Positions 16,686 through 25,467 of a stretch of DNA of 32,153 nt are shown piece by piece. Made by a program: the position numbers and the translations under genes. The stretch is from contig JBDHXA010000030.1 in NCBI GenBank assembly GCA_039810485.1, positions 1 to 32,153 of the forward strand, read 5' to 3'. The notes beneath the pieces are model-generated. The model worked only from the letters and a program-made list of their open reading frames with translations. It had not been told where the DNA came from and searched no databases. Source of the stretch: JADZAA01 sp039810485 (GTDB lineage Bacteria > Bacteroidota > Ignavibacteria > Kapaibacteriales > UBA961). Each line of letters begins with the position of its first letter. Positions within the stretch are counted from its first letter, which is position 1.

Positions 16686-16898
16686 TTATTTCAATTTAAG
16701 CTGCAATTTGCGGTCATGTAATATCATATTCATGCGCGCTATGTCTTTCTTGATGATACTTAAATGCGATGTATCATGCAATTGACCAACAATATGCTGG
16801 AAACGTAATTTTGTTAAAGTCATTTTTGCTTCCAATAGAGTGGCATTCAATTCTTCGTCATGTAATTCCCGCAAATCTTTAGATGATCTTTTTTTCAT
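16686..16898 (-). CDS. rpmC: Ribosomal protein L29
   Basis: A small helical 50S protein at the peptide tunnel exit, beside L23. It has 70 residues: MKKRSSKDLRELHDEELNAT, then KLRFQHIVGQLHDTSHLSII and KKDIARMN. The ATG overlaps the rplP stop by 4 bases, with GGAG six bases upstream, which indicates translational coupling. Confidence 0.97.
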   Translation of the reverse strand: MKKRSSKDLRELHDEELNATLLEAKMTLTKLRFQHIVGQLHDTSHLSIIKKDIARMNMILHDRKLQLKLK

Positions 16899-17317
16899 TT
16901 CAACTCCAGATCTACTCTTGTAACAAATTTTGTCTTTATAGGTAATTTGTGTGAAGCAAGGCGTATTGCTTCCTCAGCAGATTCACGTGATACTCCATCA
17001 ATTTCAAACAATATTCTTCCGGGTTTTACAACTGCCACCCAAAATTCAGGATTTCCTTTACCGCTTCCCATCCGAACTTCGGCTGGTTTTTTTGTAATTG
17101 GTTTGTCTGGAAAAATTCTTATCCATACTTTACCATCTCTTCGCAAATATCTATTTATAGCTATACGCGCTGATTCGATTTGACGATTCGTAATCCATGC
17201 TGGTTCTAAAGCTTTTATTCCAAAACTGCCGAACGTTACTTGGGATCCACGATAAGCTTTGCCTTTTCTTCTTCCGCGCTGTGTTTTCCTATGTTTTACT
17301 CTTTTAGGAAGCAACAT
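16895..17317 (-). CDS. rplP: Ribosomal protein L16
   Basis: A late 50S protein next to the A-site tRNA elbow. It has 140 residues. MLLPKRVKHRKTQRGRRKGK opens the protein, followed by FGSFGIKALEPAWITNRQIE. RRDGKVWIRIFPDKPITKKP and the RMGSGKGNPEFWVAVVKPGR loop follow. The C terminus overlaps rpmC by 4 bases. Confidence 0.98.
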   Translation of the reverse strand: MLLPKRVKHRKTQRGRRKGKAYRGSQVTFGSFGIKALEPAWITNRQIESARIAINRYLRRDGKVWIRIFPDKPITKKPAEVRMGSGKGNPEFWVAVVKPGRILFEIDGVSRESAEEAIRLASHKLPIKTKFVTRVDLELK

Positions 17318-17377
17318 AATGCAACTCTTAATCTAATTATGAAATATTCTTGTTTATGTGGCGTTTAAATCAGTATT

Positions 17378-18022
17378 TTAATCTCTATTTTGCTGTTTAC
17401 CGATAATTTCACCGCGACAAATCCATACTTTAACGCCAATAGCTCCATATATCGTTTGCGCTGTTGCTGTGCCATAGTCAATATCAGCTCGTAATGTGTG
17501 CAATGGAACTCTTCCCTCTTTATATTGTTCAGTGCGAGACATATCAGCACCTCCGAGACGACCTGAGCACATAACACGAATTCCTTCAGCACCCATTCTC
17601 ATAGCCAAGCTAACTGATTGCTTCATCGCTTTTCGAAATGATATTCTTCCTTCCAATTGTTGCGCAATATTTTCAGCAACTAGTTGAGATTCAATCTCTG
17701 GACGTTTTATCTCACTTATGAGAATTTTAACATCCTTTTTCGTAAGTCGTTTTAATTCTTCTTCTAGTAAAGTTATGTCTTTTCCAGACCTTCCAATTAT
17801 TACTCCAGGGCGCGAAGTATGAATTGCAATTCGCATTTGTTTTGCTGTTCTTTCGATAATTACGCGCGATATTCCAGCTTTTTTTAAACGACTTCTTAAG
17901 TAATTTCGAACCATGAGATCTTCGGTAATTTTTTCCGACATTGATTTGTTTTCAAACCAATTTGCATCCCAAGCTCTGATAATACCTAATCGAAATCCAA
18001 CAGGATTCGTCTTTTGACCCAA
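17378..18022 (-). CDS. rpsC: Ribosomal protein S3
   Basis: A 30S protein at the mRNA entry site with helicase-like activity. It has 214 residues. The N terminus is MGQKTNPVGFRLGIIRAWDA, the KH domain carries the GxxG loop in GVIIGRSGKDITLLEEEL, and the C-terminal domain has RISFRKAMKQSVSLAMRMGA and the end GVKVWICRGEIIGKQQNRD. The tail is short, as in many relatives. Confidence 0.98.
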   Translation of the reverse strand: MGQKTNPVGFRLGIIRAWDANWFENKSMSEKITEDLMVRNYLRSRLKKAGISRVIIERTAKQMRIAIHTSRPGVIIGRSGKDITLLEEELKRLTKKDVKILISEIKRPEIESQLVAENIAQQLEGRISFRKAMKQSVSLAMRMGAEGIRVMCSGRLGGADMSRTEQYKEGRVPLHTLRADIDYGTATAQTIYGAIGVKVWICRGEIIGKQQNRD

Positions 18023-18047
18023 AGTTATCTCCTATATATAAAAGATT

Positions 18048-18395
18048 TTAATCAGTAGTTGCTACTATCACCGTTAAATGATTTGATCTTTTTCTTACTC
18101 TATATGCTCTTCCCATCGGAGCCGGCAGAACTCTTTTTGCGACAGGTCCTTGGTCGACAAACACTTTGCTTACAAGTATTTTAGAATATGGTATTGATAT
18201 ACCTTCGTTCATTATGATTAGATTAGAGGCTGCTGATTTAACAACTTTTTCAGCATCAGAAGCTGCATGTTTTGGTACATATTTAAGAATTGTTAAAGCT
18301 TCTTCAACAGATTTTCCTCTTATAAGATCAATAACTAAACGCATCTTACGAGGAGATGAACGAATGTATCTTTTTAACGCTTTAGCTTTCATCAT
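18048..18395 (-). CDS. rplV: Ribosomal protein L22
   Basis: A 50S protein whose beta-hairpin lines the peptide exit tunnel near the macrolide site. It has 115 residues: KALKRYIRSSPRKMRLVIDL, VEEALTILKYVPKHAA, and the hairpin region KRVLPAPMGRAYRVRKRSNH. A second ATG directly follows the first, so the start could be one codon later. A Shine-Dalgarno sequence (GGAGATT) precedes it. Confidence 0.98.
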   Translation of the reverse strand: MMKAKALKRYIRSSPRKMRLVIDLIRGKSVEEALTILKYVPKHAASDAEKVVKSAASNLIIMNEGISIPYSKILVSKVFVDQGPVAKRVLPAPMGRAYRVRKRSNHLTVIVATTD

Positions 18396-18412
18396 AATTT
18401 CAATCTCCAGAA

Positions 18413-18700
18413 TTACTTTTTACCTGTCTTTTGATCTTTGCGATGACCGGCATGACCTCTATATATTCTCGTAGGTGAAAATTCACCTAATTTATGTCCT
18501 ACCATATTTTCAGATATATAGACAGGTATAAACTTATTACCATTATGAACTGCAAAGGTATGACCAACAAAATCAGGAGTAATCATTGAAGTTCTTGACC
18601 ACGTTTTAACTACTTTTTTTTGTCCAGTGCTATTAAGTGCATCTACTTTACGCATTAATTTTACACTAATAAAAGGACCTTTCTTTAAAGACCTAGCCAT
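18413..18700 (-). CDS. rpsS: Ribosomal protein S19
   Basis: A 30S head protein that partners S13. It has 95 residues. The start is MARSLKKGPFISVKLMRKVD, the middle reads KTWSRTSMITPDFVGHTFAV, and the end has YISENMVGHKLGEFSPTRIY. The start lies 2 bases after the rplB stop. Confidence 0.98.
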   Translation of the reverse strand: MARSLKKGPFISVKLMRKVDALNSTGQKKVVKTWSRTSMITPDFVGHTFAVHNGNKFIPVYISENMVGHKLGEFSPTRIYRGHAGHRKDQKTGKK

Positions 18701-18702
18701 AA

Positions 18703-19539
18703 CTATTTATTTCTCCGTCGAATTATAAGGTTGTCAGATTTTTTACCAGGTTTTCTTGTTTTTAATCCTTTTGCTAATTGACCCCAAGGAGATCTTGGAT
18801 GCTGACGTCCGCCTCCAGATTTGGATCTTCCTTCACCACCTCCCATTGGGTGATCTATTGGATTCATTGCCATTCCTCGGGATTGAGGGCGAATACCAAA
18901 CCATCTTTTTCTACCTGCTTTACCATGCAAAATATTTTCATGATCTGAATTGCCTACAGTGCCAATTGTAGCAATACAACGAGAAAGCACCATTCTAATT
19001 TCACCAGAAGGCAATTTAATTTGAGCATAATTGCCATCATAACCTGCTAATTGCGCACCTGTACCAGCACTTCTTACAATTTGCCCACCTTTTCCTGGCT
19101 TAAGTTCCACATTATGAACAAACATACCAACAGGAATTTTATAAAGTGGCATTGCGTTTCCAACGTTTAATTCAGCGTTTAGTCCAGATAATATACTTTG
19201 TCCTACTTTAAGTTTGTTGGGAGCTAAGATATATCTTATTTCACCGTCTGAATATTCTATCAACGCAATTCTGCAAGAGCGATTAGGATCATACTCGATA
19301 GTTTTAACTATTCCCGGTATATCGAATTTATCTCTTTTAAAATCAACGATACGATATCTTCTTTTATGTCCTCCGCCGCGATGTCGTGAGGTAATTCTAC
19401 CAGTATTATTCCTACCACCTGATTTTTTTAAAGGTGATGTAAGTGACTTGACTGGTTTGTCTGAAGTAATTTCGTCAAATGCACTTACAGAATAAAACCT
19501 TGTACCCGGTGTTATTGGTTTAAATGTTCTAATTGCCAT
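18703..19539 (-). CDS. rplB: Ribosomal protein L2
   Basis: A core 50S protein close to the peptidyl transferase centre and needed for subunit joining. It has 278 residues: GRNNTGRITSRHRGGGHKRR near the N terminus, IEYDPNRSCRIALIEYSDGE, and the catalytic-centre loop AMNPIDHPMGGGEGRSKSG. The loop reads DHPMGGG where E. coli has DHPHGGG, a variant I recall from Bacteroidota and relatives. Confidence 0.98.
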   Translation of the reverse strand: MAIRTFKPITPGTRFYSVSAFDEITSDKPVKSLTSPLKKSGGRNNTGRITSRHRGGGHKRRYRIVDFKRDKFDIPGIVKTIEYDPNRSCRIALIEYSDGEIRYILAPNKLKVGQSILSGLNAELNVGNAMPLYKIPVGMFVHNVELKPGKGGQIVRSAGTGAQLAGYDGNYAQIKLPSGEIRMVLSRCIATIGTVGNSDHENILHGKAGRKRWFGIRPQSRGMAMNPIDHPMGGGEGRSKSGGGRQHPRSPWGQLAKGLKTRKPGKKSDNLIIRRRNK

Positions 19540-19574
19540 CTTTTATCTAATATACTATCTGAATATAATCAACT

Positions 19575-19880
19575 TTATGATTCAATCGAACCTTCACCAG
19601 AGGAAATATCTATGGTATAGTTAGGTTCCAATGTAATGTATGCCTTTTTAATTAAATTTGTACTGCCTCTTAATACACCCTTTTTAGTGATCCTTATTCT
19701 ATATTTTGGCTTTTTTGTAGCAGTTCTCACAGAATGAACTTTTACATTGAAAAGCGTTTCAATAGCTTCTTTAATTTGTATTTTATTTGAAGTTGCGTCA
19801 ACTTCAAAAGCATATTGACGATAATTATTTAACTTAGAAATTTTTTCAGTTAAAAGCGGTCTTTTTAGAATACCTAACAT
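19575..19880 (-). CDS. rplW: Ribosomal protein L23
   Basis: A tunnel-exit 50S protein that docks trigger factor and SRP. It has 101 residues: ILKRPLLTEKISKLNNYRQY, KIQIKEAIETLFNVKVHSVR and the basic KPKYRIRITKKGVLRGS. The tail (DISSGEGSIES) is slightly acidic. It lies 20 bases after rplD. Confidence 0.97.
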   Translation of the reverse strand: MLGILKRPLLTEKISKLNNYRQYAFEVDATSNKIQIKEAIETLFNVKVHSVRTATKKPKYRIRITKKGVLRGSTNLIKKAYITLEPNYTIDISSGEGSIES

Positions 19881-19900
19881 ACAAACAACAACCTAAATAA

Positions 19901-20578
19901 TTAAGACAGATTTTCAACAATTTTGTTTAATGCGCCAATACATATTATGATTTTTTTATGCGACATTATATCATAAGTTGAAAGTGATTCTGATGCTTTT
20001 ATTGATAATGTCGGGATATTCCTTGCAGATAACAACACGTTTTTATGTTGCTCACTATTTTTCTTCTGACTATCTATATTAGTTAAATCACCACTTGAAC
20101 TATTTGGCTGTATAACTAACACTGCTTTATCATTACCGACCGATATTTTCTTTAACATAATCGCAATATCTTTTGTTTTTGGTTTCGTATAAAGAATATC
20201 TTCAATGAACACCAAGTTATTTTCTTGCAAACGTATGCTAAGAGCTGATTTACGAGCTAAAGCGCGCACTTTTTTAGGCAATGAGATTTTATATAAGTGC
20301 GGCTTAGGACCATGTACGGTGCCACCGCCGACCCAAACCGGAGAACGAGAAGATCCTGAGCGTGCAGTTCCTCGCCCTTTCTGCTTCCAAGGTTTTTTTC
20401 CGCCACCGGAAACCTCTGTGCGTGTTTTTGTTTTATGAGTGCCTTGACGTTGATTTGCTAAATAAGCTTTGACTGCAAGATGAATTGCATGCTCATGTGG
20501 CTGTATGGCAAATATAGAATCATTTAATTCTATTTGTCCTGCGACAAGCCCTTCTTTATTTAAATAATTTACTTGCAT
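19901..20578 (-). CDS. rplD: Ribosomal protein L4
   Basis: A 50S protein with a loop reaching into the exit tunnel. The loop is seen in GGGKKPWKQKGRGTARSGSS and PVWVGGGTVHGPKPHLY. The 225 residues are near normal. In E. coli L4 also represses the S10 operon through a leader hairpin. A hairpin in the tuf-rpsJ spacer here is a possible but unproven counterpart. It begins 8 bases after rplC. Confidence 0.97.
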   Translation of the reverse strand: MQVNYLNKEGLVAGQIELNDSIFAIQPHEHAIHLAVKAYLANQRQGTHKTKTRTEVSGGGKKPWKQKGRGTARSGSSRSPVWVGGGTVHGPKPHLYKISLPKKVRALARKSALSIRLQENNLVFIEDILYTKPKTKDIAIMLKKISVGNDKAVLVIQPNSSSGDLTNIDSQKKNSEQHKNVLLSARNIPTLSIKASESLSTYDIMSHKKIIICIGALNKIVENLS

Positions 20579-20586
20579 TCTACACC

Positions 20587-21210
20587 TTACATTTTCACTA
20601 TTTCTATCAAACTATTTATAGCGCCAGGCACGCTGCCTTTAATCACTATAATATTCTCATTGGGTATAACATCTAAAACTTCAAGATTTCTAACTGTACG
20701 GTTTTCATAACCCATTCTTCCAGCCATTCTCTGACCAGGAAATACTCTGGAAGGGTACGATGATCCGCCAATAGAACCTGGAGCTCTCATACGATCAGAT
20801 TGACCGTGTGTTGTCATTCCAACACCGCCAAAATGATGTCGTTTAACAACTCCTTGAAAACCTCTTCCTTTACTTTTTCCAGTTACTTTTACTTTATCAC
20901 CGATTGAAAATATATCAACGGTTAATTCATTGCCGATCGTATAATTTTCATCATTAATGCGTACCTCTCTTAGAAATCTTGTAGGATTTGCACCAGATTT
21001 CTTAAAATGCCCAACATTTGGTTTATTCGCTTGAGTACTTTTAGTTAGATATTCAAATCCAATTTGTATTGCATTATATCCGTCACTTTTCTCTGTGCGA
21101 ATCTGTACTATCGGGCATGGACCAGCTTTAATTACTGTACAAGGAATATAATCTCCTCTTTCATTTATAATGCTGGTCATTCCAAGCTTTTTGCCTAAAA
21201 GCGTTTTCAT
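20587..21210 (-). CDS. rplC: Ribosomal protein L3
   Basis: An early-assembly 50S protein near the peptidyl transferase centre. An upstream ATG at 21231 overlaps the rpsJ stop as ATGA. The ATG at 21210 is chosen because AAGGA lies 9 bases before it and the protein then starts MKTLLGKKLGMTSIINERGD, as family members do (207 residues). The central loop has GKSKGRGFQGVVKRHHFGG, including the glutamine (GFQG) that PrmB methylates in other species, then GSIGGSSYPSRVFPGQRMAG. Confidence 0.96.
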   Translation of the reverse strand: MKTLLGKKLGMTSIINERGDYIPCTVIKAGPCPIVQIRTEKSDGYNAIQIGFEYLTKSTQANKPNVGHFKKSGANPTRFLREVRINDENYTIGNELTVDIFSIGDKVKVTGKSKGRGFQGVVKRHHFGGVGMTTHGQSDRMRAPGSIGGSSYPSRVFPGQRMAGRMGYENRTVRNLEVLDVIPNENIIVIKGSVPGAINSLIEIVKM

Positions 21211-21227
21211 ATTATATTTTCCTTCAA

Positions 21228-21536
21228 TCATACTTTTACTTCAACATCTACGCCGGCAGGCAACTCTAATCGCATTAACGCATCAATTGTGCGTTGAGTA
21301 GAGCTAAAAATATCAATCAAGCGTTTATGAACTCTTGTTTCAAATTGCTCTCGAGATTTTTTATCAACATGCGGTGAACGTAATACTGTATAAATAGATT
21401 TATCAATGGGCAGCGGGACTGGACCGGAAACTACAGCTCCAGTTTGCTTAACAGTTCTAACTATTTTATCAGCCGATCTGTCAATTAAATTATGATCGTA
21501 TGACTTTAATTTTATTCGTATTCTTTGTGTTGCCAC
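21228..21536 (-). CDS. rpsJ: Ribosomal protein S10
   Basis: A 30S head protein, also known as the NusE antitermination factor. The open frame reaches a GTG at 21593. The GTG at 21536 (protein begins MATQRIRIKLKSYDHNLIDR) gives 102 residues, the normal length, with AGG nine bases upstream. The upstream GTG would sit inside a strong hairpin with a Shine-Dalgarno-like run touching it. The conserved TVLRSPHVDKKSREQFE and LMRLELPAGVDVEVKV end are present. Confidence 0.95.
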   Translation of the reverse strand: MATQRIRIKLKSYDHNLIDRSADKIVRTVKQTGAVVSGPVPLPIDKSIYTVLRSPHVDKKSREQFETRVHKRLIDIFSSTQRTIDALMRLELPAGVDVEVKV

Positions 21537-21578
21537 GTTAGTATGCCTATATTTTTCAAGCTGACATGAATTGTTCTC

Positions 21579-21600
21579 TGAGGGAGCTTTCACTCCCTCA
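21579..21600 (-). promoter_or_regulatory. Stable hairpin in the tuf-rpsJ spacer
   Basis: An 8-base-pair GC-rich perfect stem, TGAGGGAG with CTCCCTCA (21579-21586 and 21593-21600), has a six-base loop. It falls between the tuf stop and the preferred rpsJ GTG. It has no following U-run on the minus-strand RNA, so it does not look like a full terminator. It may be a processing or autoregulatory element at the junction of the str and S10 units. Confidence 0.5.
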
Positions 21601-21632
21601 TATTTTTACTTCTATTTCTTGAATGATTGATC

Positions 21633-22841
21633 TTATTCAATAATTTTTGTTACAACTCCCGCACCCACTGTTCTTCCGCCTTCTCTAATTGCAAATCGGA
21701 GTCCTTCTTCCATAGCAATTGGAGTTATAAGTTCAATTGTGAGATTATCCAAGTTATCGCCAGGCATAACCATTTCAACACCGTTAGGCAATTCCGCAAT
21801 TCCAGTTACGTCAGTCGTACGAAAATAGAACTGAGGGCGATATCCGTTAAAGAAAGGAGTATGACGTCCACCTTCATCTTTAGTAAGCACATAAACTTGA
21901 GCGTTAAATTTGTGATGTGGTGTAATTGAACCAATTTTGGCAAGGACCATGCCACGCTCTAATTCATTCTTATCAACGCCGCGCAACAACAAACCAACAT
22001 TATCACCAGCTTGGCCTTCATCAAGAAGCTTGCGAAACATTTCAATACCCGTTACCGTTGTTTTCTTTTTTAGACCAAATCCAACAACTTCAACTTCTTC
22101 GTTTATTTTAATTATGCCTCTTTCAATTCTTCCAGTTCCAACCGTACCTCGTCCAGTTATAGAAAACACATCTTCAATTGGCATAAGAAATGGTTTATCA
22201 ACATCTCTAACCGGAGTTGGAATATACGAATCCACGGCATCCATCAAGTTGTAAATACACTTTAATCTAGTATCATCAGCAGATGCCGCTGGATCAGCGC
22301 CTGCATTTAGCGCATTCAAAGCCGATCCGTGTACGATCGGAATATCATCTCCGGGGAATTCATACTTGCTTAACAATTCTCTAACTTCAAGCTCAACTAG
22401 CTCAAGCAGCTCAGGATCAGCTATATCAACTTTATTTAAAAATACTACTATGCGAGGCACACCAACTTGGCGAGCTAAAAGAATGTGCTCACGAGTTTGA
22501 GGCATTGGGCCGTCAGTACCAGCAACCACTAAAATTGCTCCATCCATTTGAGCAGCACCTGTGATCATGTTTTTTACATAATCAGCGTGACCCGGACAAT
22601 CAACATGAGCATAGTGTCTGTTTTCTGTTTCGTACTCAACGTGCGCAGTAGCAATTGTTATTCCACGCGCTTTTTCTTCTGGAGCATTGTCAATCGAATC
22701 GAAGGATCGTGCACTTGCATGGCCCTTTTTTGCAAGTGCCATTGTTATTGCTGCTGTCAACGTTGTTTTGCCGTGATCAACGTGGCCTATTGTGCCTATG
22801 TTAACATGCGGCTTGCTTCTGTCAAACTTTTCTTTTGCCAT
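21633..22841 (-). CDS. tuf: Elongation factor Tu
   Basis: The GTPase that delivers aminoacyl-tRNA to the ribosome. It has 402 residues. The G motifs are GHVDHGKT (about 19-26), RGITI, DCPGHADYV (with the catalytic His), NKVD and the SAL motif in GSALNA. Domain 2 and 3 stretches such as GTVGTGRIERGII and PHHKFNAQVYVLTKDEGGRH are intact. AGGTGA sits four bases before the ATG. It is placed between the second EF-G gene and rpsJ. Only one copy is in the window. Confidence 0.98.
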   Translation of the reverse strand: MAKEKFDRSKPHVNIGTIGHVDHGKTTLTAAITMALAKKGHASARSFDSIDNAPEEKARGITIATAHVEYETENRHYAHVDCPGHADYVKNMITGAAQMDGAILVVAGTDGPMPQTREHILLARQVGVPRIVVFLNKVDIADPELLELVELEVRELLSKYEFPGDDIPIVHGSALNALNAGADPAASADDTRLKCIYNLMDAVDSYIPTPVRDVDKPFLMPIEDVFSITGRGTVGTGRIERGIIKINEEVEVVGFGLKKKTTVTGIEMFRKLLDEGQAGDNVGLLLRGVDKNELERGMVLAKIGSITPHHKFNAQVYVLTKDEGGRHTPFFNGYRPQFYFRTTDVTGIAELPNGVEMVMPGDNLDNLTIELITPIAMEEGLRFAIREGGRTVGAGVVTKIIE

Positions 22842-22901
22842 GAATCACCTGATAAAATCGTGATATAACAAGATAGGTAAATTACTTTTTATTTCGAGAG
22901 A

Positions 22902-24935
22902 TTACATTGACGCCGTATCGTATTTTGAGAAGGTCATTGTGTACGACGCGCGTCCTTGTGTCATCGAACGTAGCTGTGTAACATATCCAAACATTTTAGA
23001 AAGCGGTGCAACTGCTGTTACAAATTGATAACTATTCTTTTGCAACATGGATTCAATTCTTCCGTTTCTTGAGTTCAAATCAGCAATTACATCGCCTACA
23101 TATTCATCTGGAGTTAGTACTTCTACGTTGAAGAATGGCTCCAAAATAATTGGAGCAGCATTTCTGCTTGCAACTTTTACAGCTATTGAAGTGGCAATTT
23201 TACAAGCCATTTCTGTTGTAACTTCTTTTTCAAATGTTCCGCCAACCAATTTTATCACTACATCAATCAACGGATAACCAGCAACTGGTCCTACTGCCAG
23301 AGATTCCAAAGCACTTTGTTTTATCGCTTCAACATATTGAAGAGGCACTTCAGTAATAACGCTTATATTTTCAAACCTATTACCAATTCCCCTTTCGTTA
23401 GGCGAAAGTTCAAGCTTCACACGAGCGAATTGGTTTTTATTGCCTTGCTGGCGATCAAATAATCCTTCTTCTATAATGCTTGATGTAATTGTTTCGCGAT
23501 AAGCAACCTGAGGTTTTCCAACTCTTGTCGGTATATTAAATTCTCGTTCCAAACGATCTACAATTACTTCAAGATGCAGCTCGCCAACACCGGAAATTAT
23601 TAATTGACCACTTTCCTTATCTGTTACAAATTCAAATGTTGGATCTTCATCAACCATCTTTTGCAAAGCTTCAAGCAATTTTTCTTGTTCGCCTAGCGTT
23701 TTTGCCTCCACCGATTGATTTATAACCGGTTTTGCAAAATAAATTTTTTCAAATAAAATTGGATTTGAAATCGAACAAAGCGTATCGCCAGTTCGCACAT
23801 TTTTAAGACCCGGAATTCCAATTATATCACCAGCTTGCGCTTCAGATATTTCTTCACGTTTATTAGCATGCAATCTTAGAATTTTCCCCACTCGTTCCTT
23901 TTTTTCATTTGAAGCATTCAACAGCTGATCACCAACTTTTAAAGCACCCGAGTAGATCCTTACATAAGTCAATCTACCAACATATTGATCTGACTGAACT
24001 TTAAACGCTAAAGATGAAAATGAGTCTGATTCAATCGGTCTACGAAACATAAGATTGTCATGATTTTTAACATCATATCCCTGTATTTCCGACCTTTCAA
24101 ATGGCGAAGGCAAATAGTCCACTACAGCATCAAGCAACTGAACTACTCCTTTATTCCTAAAAGAAGAGCCGCATAGAACAGGCAAAATCGAACGTTTAAG
24201 AACTCCCTTTCTAATTGCATCTTTCAAGACATTAACTTCAATCTCCTCACCTGAAAGATATTTTTCTAAGAGAACATCGTCTGTTTCGACTATTGCATCA
24301 AGCAACTTACCACGAGCAATGCTAACTTCAGATTCAAGCAAGTGTGCAAGTTCAATACTCAATTCATCTTCGCGCGTATGATTATCAAAATAGATTATCT
24401 TACATTCCAACAAATCATACAAACCAATGAAATCATCTTCAACACCAATCGGCAATTGTAAAGGTACAGCGTTTGCTCCAAGCTTTTGAACAATAGATTC
24501 GACTGCTTTATTAAAATTAGCGCCTACTCTATCCATTTTATTAACAAAAGCAACAGCTGGGACATGATATTGTTCGGACTGTCTCCATACTGTTTCTGTT
24601 TGCGGCTGCACGCCTGCCACACCACAAACCAAACAAACAGCTCCATCCAACACTCTTAACGATCTCTGTACCTCAGCAGTAAAATCCACATGACCAGGCG
24701 TATCTATTATATTAATTTGAATGTTTCGCCAAAAGCATGTTGTAGCCGCCGAAGTAATAGTAATTCCTCTTTCTTTTTCTTGGATCATATAATCCATAAA
24801 CGCCGTACCATCATCTACGCCACCTATTTTATGCAACATTCCTGTATAAAACAGAATGCGTTCTGTCGTCGTAGTTTTGCCGGCATCAATATGAGCAATT
24901 ATGCCGATATTTCGCAGATTATGCACATTCGACAT
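22902..24935 (-). CDS. fusA2: EF-G paralogue, EF-G2-like (probable ribosome recycling GTPase)
   Basis: A full five-domain EF-G (677 residues from the ATG at 24935; the frame also has a TTG four codons earlier). G motifs are intact: AHIDAGKTT, RGITI, DTPGHVDF, NKMD, CGSS. The switch region reads VDDGTAFMDYM, as I recall from mitochondrial and spirochaete-type EF-G2 (VDDG). The domain IV tip is altered. The first loop reads GNKNQF (from about 498) where its neighbour has GGSGQF, and the second loop reads GTFEKEVTTE, without the His needed for translocation (Glu at about 569). This predicts a factor that splits ribosomes with RRF but translocates poorly. The function is inferred. The symbol only marks it as the second copy. 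Confidence 0.88.
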   Translation of the reverse strand: MSNVHNLRNIGIIAHIDAGKTTTTERILFYTGMLHKIGGVDDGTAFMDYMIQEKERGITITSAATTCFWRNIQINIIDTPGHVDFTAEVQRSLRVLDGAVCLVCGVAGVQPQTETVWRQSEQYHVPAVAFVNKMDRVGANFNKAVESIVQKLGANAVPLQLPIGVEDDFIGLYDLLECKIIYFDNHTREDELSIELAHLLESEVSIARGKLLDAIVETDDVLLEKYLSGEEIEVNVLKDAIRKGVLKRSILPVLCGSSFRNKGVVQLLDAVVDYLPSPFERSEIQGYDVKNHDNLMFRRPIESDSFSSLAFKVQSDQYVGRLTYVRIYSGALKVGDQLLNASNEKKERVGKILRLHANKREEISEAQAGDIIGIPGLKNVRTGDTLCSISNPILFEKIYFAKPVINQSVEAKTLGEQEKLLEALQKMVDEDPTFEFVTDKESGQLIISGVGELHLEVIVDRLEREFNIPTRVGKPQVAYRETITSSIIEEGLFDRQQGNKNQFARVKLELSPNERGIGNRFENISVITEVPLQYVEAIKQSALESLAVGPVAGYPLIDVVIKLVGGTFEKEVTTEMACKIATSIAVKVASRNAAPIILEPFFNVEVLTPDEYVGDVIADLNSRNGRIESMLQKNSYQFVTAVAPLSKMFGYVTQLRSMTQGRASYTMTFSKYDTASM

Positions 24936-24984
24936 ATCACAAAACAATTACATTTTCAAAGAACAATATTAAGAGATTATTCTC

Positions 24985-25452
24985 TCACCACTTAAAATGT
25001 GAAAACGCTTTGTTTGCATCAGCCATACGATGCACATCATCACGTTTTTTTACAGCGCTTCCTTCACCATTTGCCGCTGCTATTAATTCCGCCGCCAAAC
25101 GAAGTGCCATAGTTTTATCACGTCTATCTGAAGCATATTGCTTAATCCATCGAATCGAAAGAGCAATACGTCGCTCTTCTCGAACTTCAACAGGAACTTG
25201 ATACGTTGCTCCGCCAATACGGCGCGATCTCACTTCAACAACAGGCGAAGCATTGGAAAGCGCTTTGCGAAAAATGTCCAACGGCTCTTGCTTTGTGCGC
25301 TGCGCTACAACGTCAAAAGCTTCATATACAATTGAACGAGCAGTATTTTTCTTGCCTTGTCGCATCAACTTGTTAACAAATTTTGCAACAAGCACATCAT
25401 TAAACTGCGGATCTGGTGTTACGTAACGCTTTTCAGCTCTTTTCTTTCTCAT
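24985..25452 (-). CDS. rpsG: Ribosomal protein S7
   Basis: A primary 16S rRNA-binding protein that organises the 30S head. It has 155 residues: MRKKRAEKRYVTPDPQFNDV, NKLMRQGKKNTARSIVYEAF, VRSRRIGGATYQVPVEVREE and AFSHFKW at the end. It follows rpsL by 15 bases. In E. coli S7 represses the str operon through the rpsL-rpsG spacer. Here that spacer is too short to hold such a structure. Confidence 0.98.
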   Translation of the reverse strand: MRKKRAEKRYVTPDPQFNDVLVAKFVNKLMRQGKKNTARSIVYEAFDVVAQRTKQEPLDIFRKALSNASPVVEVRSRRIGGATYQVPVEVREERRIALSIRWIKQYASDRRDKTMALRLAAELIAAANGEGSAVKKRDDVHRMADANKAFSHFKW

Positions 25453-25467
25453 TGTACAATCTTATTA

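Noticed and set aside
21537..21593. Longer S10 starting at GTG 21593
   Set aside because: The extra 19 residues have no family match and the start would lie in a stable hairpin.
21570..21612. Tuf-rpsJ hairpin as a plus-strand terminator (it has TATTTTTA after it on that strand)
   Set aside because: No gene is read on the plus strand there.
22902..24935. Second EF-G as a tetracycline-resistance (Tet(M)-like) protein or RF3
   Set aside because: Five-domain EF-G order, the GVGELHLEV and ILEPFFNVEV words and the C-terminal MFGYVTQLRSMTQGRASY fit EF-G; RF3 lacks domain IV of this kind, and TetM tip motifs are not seen.
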